From an uncultured Neptuniibacter sp. (GTDB lineage Bacteria > Pseudomonadota > Gammaproteobacteria > Pseudomonadales > Balneatricaceae): a stretch of DNA of 64,000 nt. Below are positions 16,931 to 25,417 of this stretch, in pieces. Location: assembly GCF_947498015.1 (NCBI RefSeq), contig NZ_CANMIR010000001.1, positions 372,001 through 436,000 on the forward strand, given 5' to 3'. A program made the position numbers and the translations under genes. How positions within the stretch are numbered: the stretch's first letter is position 1; each line of letters begins with the position of its first letter. The notes under the pieces are model-generated. The model was not told the origin of the DNA. It saw nothing but the letters and a program-made list of their open reading frames with translations, and ran no database searches.

Positions 16931-18691
16931 ATGAATTCAGAAGATCAGCTATCTTTTGCTGAGCTTGGCCTTGCGGCTCCCGTGTTAAAAGTGCTGGACG
17001 AGATCGGTTATGAAACCCCTTCTCCCATCCAAGCGGCCAGTATCCCACATTTGCTGGAAGGTAGAGACCTTCTAGGTATCGCTCAGACGGGTACCGGTAA
17101 AACAGCTGCATTTTCCCTGCCATTGCTATCTCGGCTTGACCTAAAGAGCCGTCATACACAGCTTCTGATTCTGGCTCCTACCCGAGAGTTAGCCATTCAG
17201 GTGGCCGAAGCATGCCAGACTTACGCCCGCAACCTGCCAGACTTTCATGTACTGCCCATCTACGGTGGTCAGGCTTACGATAGTCAATTACGCCAACTTA
17301 AGCGCGGTGCACAGGTGGTTGTCGGTACGCCGGGACGCGTTATGGATCATATGCGTCGTGGCTCACTGAAGCTTAATAACCTGCAGGCACTGGTCCTGGA
17401 CGAAGCAGATGAAATGCTTCGCATGGGCTTTATAGATGATGTTGAGTGGGTTTTAGAACATACACCCGATGATCGCCAGATCGCACTGTTCTCTGCAACG
17501 ATGCCATCCCAGATCAAAACCGTCGCTGACAAGTATCTTAATCAACCGGCCGAAGTCCGGATTAAGGCTAAAACAGCAACGGCTACAACGATTACCCAGA
17601 AGTACCTTCGCGTTTCAGGTAACCAGAAGCTGGATGGGCTGACCAGAATTCTGGAGATGCAGTCTTTTGATGCCATGCTGATCTTTGTGAGAACAAAATC
17701 AGCTACAGTCGAACTTGCCGAAAAATTGGCCGCTCGTGGTTACGCTTGTGAAGCCCTCAATGGCGATATCTCACAGAATCTGCGTGAACGTACAATCGAA
17801 AAGCTAAAACGTGGCCAGATCGATATTCTGATCGCTACTGATGTGGTTGCACGTGGACTTGATGTTGAACGTATCAGTCACGTACTGAACTACGATATCC
17901 CTTACGACACAGAGTCTTACATCCACCGTATTGGTCGTACCGGCCGAGCTGGTCGTGAAGGTGAAGCTATTCTGTTTGTATCACCACGTGAACAACGGAT
18001 GCTTAAATCCATTGAGCGTGCGACTCGACAGAAGATCGACGCGATGCAGCTTCCTTCCACTGATGATATCAATGAGAAACGTGTCCAGCGATTTGTAGAC
18101 CGGATTACGCAGACCATCGATGGTCAGGAACTGGATTTCTACAGAAACCTGCTGACAGAATATCAGCAGGAGCATGATGCTGACCCACTCGTCATTGCCT
18201 CAGCGCTGGCGCACCTGCTGCAAGGTGAAACGCCCCTGCTAATGAAAGAGCAGGAAAGGCCTGCACGCCGCGAGCGTGAAGGGCGAAATGAACAGCAGGG
18301 TAAACGACCGCCGCGCGGCATCTCATCAAAAGCAAAACCACTGAAAGAAAATCCCGATGTAGAGATGAAGCGCTACATGATTCAGGTTGGTCATGAGCAT
18401 GGCGTAGCCCCAAAGAATATTGTGGGTGCAATAGCGAATGAAGCTGAGCTGGATGCAAACTTTATCGGTGCGATTGAGATCTTCGATGACTGTTCCACTG
18501 TTGATCTTCCAGCGGGCATGCCTAAGTATGTTGTCCAGCAACTCAGAAAAGCGGTTGTTTGCGGCCAGCGCCTGAATATCAGCGACATGTCTGCTAATAA
18601 GGGTGGCAAACCAAGAACAAGCAACAACAAAGGCGGCCGAAACCGCCCGCGTCGTCAGAAGAAAGATTCTAATAAGAGCAAAGACAGCTAA
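16931..18691 (+). CDS. deaD: DEAD-box RNA helicase, CsdA/DeaD type
   Basis: A 586-residue ATP-dependent RNA helicase. Motifs in order: Q-motif region YETPSPIQAASIP, motif I AQTGTGKT (near residue 51), PTRELA, TPGR, DEAD (near 157), SAT (near 188), and ARGLDVERISHV and HRIGRTGRAGR (about 305-340). A DbpA-type RNA-binding domain follows at about 480-555 (GVAPKNIVGAIANEAELDANFIGAIEIF), then a basic, asparagine-rich tail. Length and layout fit CsdA/DeaD, which acts in ribosome assembly and mRNA decay at low temperature. It is followed by an unexplained 15-bp hairpin and a shared terminator. Confidence 0.95.
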   Translation: MNSEDQLSFAELGLAAPVLKVLDEIGYETPSPIQAASIPHLLEGRDLLGIAQTGTGKTAAFSLPLLSRLDLKSRHTQLLILAPTRELAIQVAEACQTYARNLPDFHVLPIYGGQAYDSQLRQLKRGAQVVVGTPGRVMDHMRRGSLKLNNLQALVLDEADEMLRMGFIDDVEWVLEHTPDDRQIALFSATMPSQIKTVADKYLNQPAEVRIKAKTATATTITQKYLRVSGNQKLDGLTRILEMQSFDAMLIFVRTKSATVELAEKLAARGYACEALNGDISQNLRERTIEKLKRGQIDILIATDVVARGLDVERISHVLNYDIPYDTESYIHRIGRTGRAGREGEAILFVSPREQRMLKSIERATRQKIDAMQLPSTDDINEKRVQRFVDRITQTIDGQELDFYRNLLTEYQQEHDADPLVIASALAHLLQGETPLLMKEQERPARREREGRNEQQGKRPPRGISSKAKPLKENPDVEMKRYMIQVGHEHGVAPKNIVGAIANEAELDANFIGAIEIFDDCSTVDLPAGMPKYVVQQLRKAVVCGQRLNISDMSANKGGKPRTSNNKGGRNRPRRQKKDSNKSKDS

Positions 18692-18750
18692 GCCTGATCG
18701 GGATGTAAATAGGCTTTGCTAAGGATTACCCTTGCTGGTAATTCAATCTT

Positions 18751-18789
18751 CATCGAATATCCTGCACCCCCTTCGCAGGATATTCGATG
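18751..18789. other. Perfect 15-bp stem hairpin of unknown role
   Basis: CATCGAATATCCTGC (18751-18765) is exactly complementary to GCAGGATATTCGATG (18775-18789) across a 9-nt loop. No T tract follows, and a conventional terminator comes 19 bp later. It could protect the helicase mRNA 3' end or be a protein-binding site. Confidence 0.6.
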
Positions 18790-18807
18790 GCCTCTAATGG
18801 AATAGAC

Positions 18808-18841
18808 AAAAAAAGGCAGGCTATTAAGCCTGCCTTTTTTT
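18808..18841. terminator. Bidirectional terminator between deaD and RidA genes
   Basis: Seven A, GGCAGGC, loop TATTAA, GCCTGCC and seven T form a symmetrical hairpin. It can end both the rightward helicase transcript and the leftward RidA transcript. Confidence 0.92.
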
Positions 18842-18854
18842 CATCTAAAATAAC

Positions 18855-19241
18855 TTACTCAGCCGTCACCATAATCGCTTCCACCTCGATATCCGCATCT
18901 TTGGGTAACTGCTTAACAGCAAACGCAGCACGTGCAGGGTAGGGCTCTTCAAAATACCGCGCCATCACCTCATTCACCGTTGCAAAAAAGCCCATATCCG
19001 AGAGCAAAATCGTCACTTTTACAACATCAGAAAGCGATCCGCCTGCCGCTTCAGCTACAGCCTGAAGGTTCTTAAAAACCTGTTCAGCTTGTGCTTCAAA
19101 AGATTCAGTCACCATCTCCATTGATTCAGGAATCAATGGGATCTGGCCAGACATATAAACCGTGCTACCAACCCGCACGGCCTGAGAATATGTTCCAATT
19201 GCAGACGGTGCATTTTCAGTACTGATGATACTTTTATTCAT
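18855..19241 (-). CDS. ridA: RidA family enamine/imine deaminase
   Basis: A 128-residue protein of the YjgF/YER057c/UK114 family. Visible signatures are APSAIGTYSQAVRVGSTVYMSGQIPL (about residues 12-37), the substrate arginine in YPARAAFAVKQLPKDADIEVEAIMV (about 100-125) and the typical glutamate. RidA hydrolyses reactive 2-aminoacrylate and other enamines formed by PLP enzymes, protecting cells. It is single-copy in this window, and the gene is about 65 bp upstream of a small exported protein on the same strand. Trimeric barrel assembly is known for the family. Confidence 0.94.
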   Translation of the reverse strand: MNKSIISTENAPSAIGTYSQAVRVGSTVYMSGQIPLIPESMEMVTESFEAQAEQVFKNLQAVAEAAGGSLSDVVKVTILLSDMGFFATVNEVMARYFEEPYPARAAFAVKQLPKDADIEVEAIMVTAE

Positions 19242-19305
19242 GATTACCCCTGAAAAGGTATGCTTCTATACAAATATTGATACAAAACCCGCTCCAAAAG
19301 CTACA

Positions 19306-19737
19306 TTAACGAGCTTTGGAAGCGATCTTTACTTTGACTCTGGAGGGCGCATTTGGGTAGAAGAAACAGTTTAAAACCGCACTTCCCTCTTCCTCGAAGT
19401 AAACCATAGCTCCCTCACTTTCATCCAACCAACGCACCTTATCAAAATCCTGCCCGTTCCAGTAACGATTCCAGAACTGAGATCGCGCAGCTCGCATTTC
19501 AAATGCCCTGGAACAATATTGCTCAGCTTGCTTACGGTAGCGCTTACTCCAGCAATCCAGGCTTTTCTTACACTTCGAAAAAGCTACACGCGTACTCGTT
19601 TTTTTGTATAACTGTACACATTGACTTCGCACGGCCGGATTAATGTATTCACGGCACTTAGCCAAGTCAGCCTCATTGGCCCCAGCCCATCCATACAATG
19701 GCATCAGTAAGAAAATAATCGGGATTAACTTGCGCAT
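19306..19737 (-). CDS. Small exported cysteine-rich protein
   Basis: I do not recognise this family. It is a 143-residue protein with a clear signal peptide (MRKLIPIIFLLMPLYGWAGA). The mature part is basic and carries about six cysteines (in LAKCREY, RSQCVQLY, FSKCKKSLDCW, EQYCSRAF and LNCFFY), suggesting disulfides in the periplasm. The pattern of charged helices and cysteines recalls lysozyme-inhibitor-like or DUF1311-like proteins, but no match is firm. It sits upstream of ridA on the same strand and is divergent from the tlyA gene. Confidence 0.78.
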   Translation of the reverse strand: MRKLIPIIFLLMPLYGWAGANEADLAKCREYINPAVRSQCVQLYKKTSTRVAFSKCKKSLDCWSKRYRKQAEQYCSRAFEMRAARSQFWNRYWNGQDFDKVRWLDESEGAMVYFEEEGSAVLNCFFYPNAPSRVKVKIASKAR

Positions 19738-19859
19738 TTTCCTTTCCTTAATCGGATCTGCATCGGCAATTACATTGCAGTTTACACTGCACTCAAAGTT
19801 CTAACCAGTAGATCTGAATATGCGTATAATCTGCCCTTTACACAAATCTCGGATCAATA

Positions 19860-20636
19860 ATGCAAAGAGCTGATCTACTTCTTGTTGAAAAGGGTCTTGC
19901 CAAAACTCGCACTCACGCCCAACGACTGATTAAGAACGATAAAGTAGAGGCCTTCCATAAAGGTAAGTGGCAGGTACTGCATAAACCGGGTATCAAACTG
20001 GATCAAGAGACCCTCTTTAAAGTGGAGCCAGATGCCGCTGATCAATTTGTATCGCGGGGGGCACTAAAACTTCAGAGTGCTCTGGAACGGCATCCCTTTG
20101 AGCTAGGTAACAAAATCGCCATCGATATAGGCCAATCAACTGGCGGGTTCACAGATTGCCTACTGCAAGCTGGCATCGGCCATGTGGTTGGTATTGAGGT
20201 TGGGCACGACCAGCTAGCTGAAAAGTTGCGCCAAGATTCCAGAGTTACCTGCCTTGAGGGTGTTAATGCACGCGCTCTGCCCCAGGAAGAGCTGCTACAC
20301 CACGCCCATGATCCAGGATTTGACTTGGCCGTCATGGACGTTTCTTTTATCTCTCAACAAAAGATCCTTCCCTCTCTGATCCCTTTAATTGCCCCGGAAG
20401 GTTATCTGATCAGCTTGGTTAAGCCACAGTTTGAGGTTGGGAAAAAAGGCATAGGGCGCGGTGGAATTGTTCGAGACGAAACCCTATATCCACAGGTTAA
20501 AACCGATATCATCAGATGCTGCGAAAAGCTCAACCTGAAGATTATCGACTATTTTGACAGCCCGATAAAAGGTGGAGATGGCAACAGAGAATTTCTACTA
20601 ATCGCTCAGAAAGCTCGCCCTGATAACGGTGACTAA
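19860..20636 (+). CDS. tlyA: TlyA family rRNA 2'-O-methyltransferase
   Basis: A 258-residue protein. An S4 RNA-binding domain occupies residues 2-65 (RADLLLVEKGLAKTRTHAQRLIKNDKV). An FtsJ-type methyltransferase follows with the SAM loop AIDIGQSTGGFTDCLL near residue 88, the catalytic aspartate in LAVMDVSFIS near 160 and lysine in ISLVKPQFEVGK near 190. TlyA methylates ribose 2'-hydroxyls of cytidines in rRNA and determines capreomycin sensitivity in mycobacteria. TATAAT at 19825-19830 is a likely -10 element, giving a very short leader. Starts at ATG 19860. Confidence 0.93.
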   Translation: MQRADLLLVEKGLAKTRTHAQRLIKNDKVEAFHKGKWQVLHKPGIKLDQETLFKVEPDAADQFVSRGALKLQSALERHPFELGNKIAIDIGQSTGGFTDCLLQAGIGHVVGIEVGHDQLAEKLRQDSRVTCLEGVNARALPQEELLHHAHDPGFDLAVMDVSFISQQKILPSLIPLIAPEGYLISLVKPQFEVGKKGIGRGGIVRDETLYPQVKTDIIRCCEKLNLKIIDYFDSPIKGGDGNREFLLIAQKARPDNGD

Positions 20637-20671
20637 TCATTCTTCATAATGGGGGGTTAATGTCTGCTAGC

Positions 20672-20878
20672 TTAAGAGCTAAACTCCAGATTGCGATAAC
20701 GAGCTTTTCTCTGTTGCGCATCCAGCATAATATTCCCCCTCTCCAGCTCTGAGACCTTGCTCCACCTCAAAATCTCTTCAAGTGTCCGATAGCAACCTAA
20801 ACACACATCCTCTTGATTAAGGCAGCAATTACGAACACAGGGTGAAAGTATTTGCCCTACCTCTTTTTCTTTGATCAT
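20672..20878 (-). CDS. DUF1289 family small cysteine protein
   Basis: A 68-residue cytosolic protein with the DUF1289 pattern SPCVRNCCLNQEDVCLGCYRTLEEI near residues 12-36. The four spaced cysteines suggest an iron-sulfur or zinc site. The rest is helical and charged. The function is not established. It lies convergent with tlyA, about 35 bp after it. Confidence 0.87.
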   Translation of the reverse strand: MIKEKEVGQILSPCVRNCCLNQEDVCLGCYRTLEEILRWSKVSELERGNIMLDAQQRKARYRNLEFSS

Positions 20879-21069
20879 AGTTCCATCCCTTTATACGATC
20901 AGGAAAGCATCTTGTAAGTTTAGTTCAACCGGTAAAACAATTCTTTTTCTCCTCCGCAAGCCGTAATAAAAAAGGCTTAATTGAACCTCTCTTGATTCAT
21001 GGGGAACCAATATCATTTCTAAGCCTCTAAATCCCACGATTGTATAAAGTGGTATAGAGGCTTTGGGAT

Positions 21070-22206
21070 ATGAAGAAAATAATAATGGCATCCGTTCTGG
21101 CAATTGGAGGTATAGTTGTTACAACACTGACCTCCGGTACCGAAAACCGTACATCAACCTCAGCAGCAGAACCAATCTCCACGTCTCAAATCGCCGTAGC
21201 AACATTTGCAGGAGGGTGTTTCTGGTGTACCGAAGCAGACTTCGAGAAACTTACCGGTGTAGTTCAGGTGATTTCTGGCTACAGTGGTGGAGATAAAGAA
21301 AACCCGACCTACCAACAGGTCTCCTCAGGACAAACCAAGCACACAGAAGCGATTCAGGTTTATTACAACCCCGATGTCATCTCCTACTCTGGTCTGCTAG
21401 AGAAACTTTGGCGTAGCATGGACCCCACTGACGGAAAGGGACAATTTGTAGACCGAGGCGCGCAATATCGACCCGCTATCTATTTTCACAACAACGACCA
21501 AAAACATGCCATAGAACAATCTATTGCTAAGCTACAGGCCTCCGGTGTTTTTGATAGTGAGCTTGAAACCGAGATCGCACCGTTTAAAAGCTTCTATCCA
21601 GCAGAAGAGTACCATCAGGATTACTACGCTCGTAATCCTTTACGATATAGCTATTACCGAAACGGCTCTGGTCGGGACCAGTTTTTAGAGCGCACCTGGG
21701 GCGACAAAATCAAATTCGATTACACTCAATTTGAAAATCAGCGCTCTCAAGCTGACCTGATTACTGAAACATACATAAAGCCCTCCGAGCACTATCTGCG
21801 AAATCACCTGACCCCTTTACAATATACAGTGACACAGGAAGAGGGAACGGAGCGACCTTTTGATAATGAGTTCTGGAATGAGAAACGTGAGGGTATATAC
21901 GTCGATATCGTTAGTGGAGAACCGCTATTCTCCTCTAAAGACAAATACAAATCAGGGACAGGCTGGCCCAGCTTTACCCGACCCATACAAGGGGTTTCAA
22001 TTGTTGAAAAAGAGGACAACTCTCTTTTTATGAAACGCACAGAGGTCAGAAGCCTTCATGCTGACTCACACCTGGGTCACCTCTTTAATGATGGTCCAGA
22101 GCCAACCGGGTTACGATACTGTATTAATTCTGCCTCCCTCCGTTTCATCCCTAAAGAGGAGCTTGAGCAGCAGGGGTACAGAGAGTTTACAAGCCTGTTT
22201 CATTAA
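21070..22206 (+). CDS. msrAB: Exported MsrA-MsrB fusion methionine sulfoxide reductase
   Basis: A 378-residue protein with an N-terminal signal or anchor (about residues 1-24). The MsrA domain is at about 45-210 with [13 protein letters not shown] (catalytic cysteine near 50) and GYSGG. The MsrB domain is at about 248-375 with [24 protein letters not shown] and catalytic [11 protein letters not shown] (cysteine near 350). The usual CxxC zinc pair of many MsrB proteins is missing: the segment reads GEPLFSS. It should repair both S and R methionine sulfoxide in periplasmic proteins, like the PilB/MsrAB proteins of other bacteria. Single-gene unit with its own terminator. Confidence 0.93.
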   Translation: MKKIIMASVLAIGGIVVTTLTSGTENRTSTSAAEPISTSQIAVATFAGGCFWCTEADFEKLTGVVQVISGYSGGDKENPTYQQVSSGQTKHTEAIQVYYNPDVISYSGLLEKLWRSMDPTDGKGQFVDRGAQYRPAIYFHNNDQKHAIEQSIAKLQASGVFDSELETEIAPFKSFYPAEEYHQDYYARNPLRYSYYRNGSGRDQFLERTWGDKIKFDYTQFENQRSQADLITETYIKPSEHYLRNHLTPLQYTVTQEEGTERPFDNEFWNEKREGIYVDIVSGEPLFSSKDKYKSGTGWPSFTRPIQGVSIVEKEDNSLFMKRTEVRSLHADSHLGHLFNDGPEPTGLRYCINSASLRFIPKEELEQQGYREFTSLFH

Positions 22207-22216
22207 TCGGAAAACA

Positions 22217-22247
22217 CAAAAAGGCAGCCACACAGGCTGCCTTTTTT
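22217..22247. terminator. Terminator between msrAB and hisA-like genes
   Basis: AAAAA, GGCAGCC (22223-22229), loop ACACA, GGCTGCC (22235-22241) and six T. The symmetrical A and T tracts let it serve both convergent genes. Confidence 0.9.
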
Positions 22248-22261
22248 CTCAAGATAAAGCT

Positions 22262-23017
22262 CTAGCGTGCATTCCAAGCAATGCACTCCTGCAGCGTAAC
22301 CCCTGATCCACCAAATATATCTAATGCACTACCGATCGTCAGATCCACTTTCCCCTGTGAAAGCTTTTCCACAAGTTTCAGATCATCTAAAGAGCGAGCA
22401 CCACCTGCATAAGTAACCGGAATAGTGCACGCCTCCCCCAAGAGGTTCACAAGATCCTGATCGATCCCCCCCTGCAGCCCCTCAACGTCGGCAGCATGAA
22501 TCAAAAACTCGGCGCAATGATCACTTAGCTCAGATAAGGTTTCAGCGGTAATTGCCGTAGACGTTACTGTCTGCCACCGATCAGTAGCTATATGCCAACC
22601 ACTCTCCGTTTTACGACAGCTTAAATCAAGGACCAGACGCTCGGCACCGGTTTCTGCTTTTATCCCCTCCAAACGCTCCCAACTAAACTGCCCCTGCTCA
22701 AAAAGGTAAGAGGTGACAATAACGTGCGAAGCTCCTGCTTCAAGATAGCTCGTAGCATTTTCACGATTAACGCCCCCGCCAAACTGTAGTCCACCAAACC
22801 AGGTTTTGAGTGCAAGTAATGCTTGCGCTTGATTTCCCGGTCCCAGAGCAATTACATGGCCACCCTTGAGATCATGACGTTTGTATAAGTCTGCGTAATA
22901 TGCGGCATCGTGGGTACTGACAAAATTAGTATCTGCACCACTCTCTTTAAGACTACCTCCCACTATCTGCTTAACTTGCCCCTGGTGTAGATCGATACAT
23001 GGACGGAAGTATGTCAA
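22262..23017 (-). CDS. hisA: Eukaryote-type HisA (ProFAR isomerase)
   Basis: A 251-residue TIM barrel. The sequence follows the fungal/plant HIS6 form rather than the usual bacterial HisA: FRPCIDLHQGQVKQIVGG at the N terminus, VIVTSYLFEQGQF, LVLDLSCRKTESGWHIA, the loop EFLIHAADVEGLQGGID, and YAGGARSLDDLKLVEKLSQGKVDLTIGSALDIFGG at the end. The aspartates in CIDLHQG and HAADVEG occupy the catalytic positions. The expected reaction is isomerisation of ProFAR in histidine synthesis. No other his genes are adjacent. Start TTG 23017 has GGAG 7 nt upstream, while the open frame extends to GTG 23038 with no site. Confidence 0.88.
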   Translation of the reverse strand: MTYFRPCIDLHQGQVKQIVGGSLKESGADTNFVSTHDAAYYADLYKRHDLKGGHVIALGPGNQAQALLALKTWFGGLQFGGGVNRENATSYLEAGASHVIVTSYLFEQGQFSWERLEGIKAETGAERLVLDLSCRKTESGWHIATDRWQTVTSTAITAETLSELSDHCAEFLIHAADVEGLQGGIDQDLVNLLGEACTIPVTYAGGARSLDDLKLVEKLSQGKVDLTIGSALDIFGGSGVTLQECIAWNAR

Positions 23018-23297
23018 AGTAAGCTCCTGAAACTGCACTGATAAATTGACCCCATTTTACCGCTCGATAATGCTTAGGTACATCAACGTCCGCAAAAATA
23101 ACAATTGAGTCACAACTGTTGTTATTTGATTTAACATCAGCCACTAGGCCTGGCATCCAAAGAATCAACCGTATCTTTTTTAGCATCCGTTACTTCCACT
23201 AGGGGACGTTTGCTTTCATCTGGCATATTGTGCTGGAATTCACCCTAGACTTGTCTACGAGTCAGCATAAAATCTCATTTTGGGATACGCCTGCTTA

Positions 23298-24191
23298 TTA
23301 CCAATCTTCGGTATTCAGATTCTCTTTTAAAAAGTCGATAAATAATCGGACCTTTGCTGGCAGAAAGCGCCGGTGTGGATAGATTGCATTGACCCACTGA
23401 GGATCAGTCTCATAATTTAGCAAAAGGGGCACAAGAGCCCCCGAATCCAGAGCACTTTTTAACATAAATCCAGAAAGCCTGACGATCCCTCCACCCTTAA
23501 TGGCATATTCGTACAATGCTTCCACATTATCGGTAATGAAGTTTCCCTGAACATCTACCGTTTCAATATCCTCCCCTTTACGGAAATGCCAGCGATTAAA
23601 ACCCTCACGGGAGCTAAGCCTCAAGCAGTTATGCTGGGATAACTCACTAGGAGTATCCGGATAACCATAGCGTCTTAGATATTCCGGAGCCGCACAAATA
23701 ATGCGCTGGCTGCTCCCTAATGGACTGGCAACCAGACTGCTCTCTTCAAGCTCTCCTAATCGAATAGCAAGGTCTACACTTTCGGCAACCAGGTCGATAG
23801 GTCTCCCTGTCAGTTGTAGCTCAACCGTTAAGGATGGATAGCGTGTCTGAAATGCTGGTAATAAAGGTAATAGTTGGTGATTAGCAAAACCTGAGGAGCA
23901 GTTTATTCGCAAAGTACCCTGAGGGTTTACACCAAAAGATTCAATTTCAGCTTCAGCTTCCTCTACTTCATGTAATATTTCATAACACCGTTGATAAAAA
24001 AGCTGTCCCGCTTCTGTCAGACTTATCTGGCGTGTTGTCCTGTTCAGTAATCGTGTCTGTAAGCGTTTCTCTAATCTTGAGATCAGCTTGCTTACAGCAG
24101 AGGGGGAGATTCCGAGAACCTTCGCTGCTGCAGAAAAACTACCCTCTCTGACCGACTCTGTAAAAGCCTGCATCTCTGACCAACGGTTCAA
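23298..24191 (-). CDS. LysR-type regulator
   Basis: A 297-residue regulator with the LysR winged helix (about residues 1-60: MQAFTESVREGSFSAAAKVLGISPSAVSKLISRLEKRL) and a substrate-binding domain. It belongs to the large group typified by PA0477/DmlR-like regulators, which often act on adjacent oxidoreductase or GST genes. It is divergent from a glutathione S-transferase gene, with 105 bp between start codons containing the direct repeat ATGCCA-ctc-ATGCCA. That GST is the likely target. The effector is unknown. Confidence 0.92.
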   Translation of the reverse strand: MNRWSEMQAFTESVREGSFSAAAKVLGISPSAVSKLISRLEKRLQTRLLNRTTRQISLTEAGQLFYQRCYEILHEVEEAEAEIESFGVNPQGTLRINCSSGFANHQLLPLLPAFQTRYPSLTVELQLTGRPIDLVAESVDLAIRLGELEESSLVASPLGSSQRIICAAPEYLRRYGYPDTPSELSQHNCLRLSSREGFNRWHFRKGEDIETVDVQGNFITDNVEALYEYAIKGGGIVRLSGFMLKSALDSGALVPLLLNYETDPQWVNAIYPHRRFLPAKVRLFIDFLKENLNTEDW

Positions 24192-24296
24192 GATCCGCTC
24201 CTTTTATTGATATTTTTTCATAAATGATATGCCACTCATGCCATTTTTCAATAAACCAATCAGATTTATGCTGTCTGAAAAATGAGGAAATGAGTC

Positions 24297-25088
24297 ATGA
24301 TTGAACTTTACACCCATCCGATGTCTCCCTGCGCCCAGAAGGTCAGAATTGTTCTAGCTGAAAAATCACTAGAATATCAACCACGCTTTGTAGACCTTGC
24401 TAACAAAGAGAATCTGAAACCGGAGTATCTCGCGTTGAACCATTTAGGTGTTGTACCAACCTTGGTTCATAACAAACACCCGATAATTGAATCCAGTATC
24501 ATTTGCGAATATCTCAACGATGCGTTCCCGCAGCACAACTTAAGTCCTGATGATCCACTTGAAAGAGCTGAAATGCGTTTTTGGATGAAACATATCGATA
24601 CGAAACTTCATCCCTCTTGTGGTGCACTCCAATGGCCGATCATCATGCGTCCTGCTCTGTTGGAAAAGACTGAAACTGAACGAAAAGCCTTACTTGACAG
24701 AATACCGGAAAAACCTCGGAGAGAGCGCCAGAAAAGGCTGATGGAGATGGGTCTGGAAGCTCCTGATGTCATTGACGCGGTACAGGTATACCGATCGACT
24801 ATTCTGCGAATGGAGCAGGCATTAGGTCTGCATAGATGGATTGTCAGTGATCACTTCTCTCTGGCAGATATCTGCCTTGCCCCTTACTTCCAGACTATCT
24901 ATCAATTTGGCTGGGAGAAAATATATGAAGACTGCCCCAGAGTTACAGATTGGTTTGAGCGATGCTTAAACAGAGACTCCTATCAAAAAGGCGTGAGTTC
25001 AGATTTTAACAAAGAGCTCCTGAGTCAATTGAAAGAGCAGGGTCAAATTGCTTGGGAAATTATAGAGCGCCACCTACAACACAAGTAA
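24297..25088 (+). CDS. Glutathione S-transferase family protein
   Basis: A 263-residue cytosolic protein. The thioredoxin-like N-terminal domain (residues 1-78) has YTHPMSPCAQKVRIVLAEKSL with serine and cysteine near the glutathione site, the cis-proline GVVPTLV and the ESSIICEYL glutathione-binding motif. An all-helical C-terminal domain follows (about 85-250), longer than usual because of a charged insertion near residues 120-160 (EKTETERKALLDRIPEKPRRERQKR). The substrate is unknown. Regulation by the divergent LysR gene is likely. Confidence 0.92.
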   Translation: MIELYTHPMSPCAQKVRIVLAEKSLEYQPRFVDLANKENLKPEYLALNHLGVVPTLVHNKHPIIESSIICEYLNDAFPQHNLSPDDPLERAEMRFWMKHIDTKLHPSCGALQWPIIMRPALLEKTETERKALLDRIPEKPRRERQKRLMEMGLEAPDVIDAVQVYRSTILRMEQALGLHRWIVSDHFSLADICLAPYFQTIYQFGWEKIYEDCPRVTDWFERCLNRDSYQKGVSSDFNKELLSQLKEQGQIAWEIIERHLQHK

Positions 25089-25417
25089 GATTACCCGCTT
25101 TATAAACTCACCTCTGAGTTTAAATGATGAGTACTGTCTGACATAAACCGGTACTCATCATGACAAAAACTAGCTCACCTCTTAATCTTTGCATCACTGG
25201 CGCAAATTCATCCATCTGAAATTAAAAAGATTTTGTGTTTTTTTCGCACAGTTTTCTTGAATATATGCAATAAGGTGTCTAGCGGTATTTAAACACAACT
25301 TATGCACAAGCTTATCAAACCATTCTGTTAATAGTTTTGCTCTCCAAACATCCTCGGCACTTCCACCATAATCCCTTAATCTGAGCTAGCCTTTAGATAA
25401 CAACGGGGACCAAACGG
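25089..25417. other. 329-bp intergenic region, no gene seen
   Basis: Between the GST and the radical SAM gene, both rightward. A dyad ATGATGAGTACTG / CGGTACTCATCAT (about 25123-25160) can form a hairpin that may end the GST transcript. The rest is AT-rich leader DNA without a recognisable operator, RNA or ORF. Confidence 0.4.

Noticed and set aside
20891..21103. A 70-codon minus-strand frame (start of a possible small protein)
   Set aside because: It overlaps the msrAB start on the other strand, has no good ribosome site and shows no domain or typical composition.
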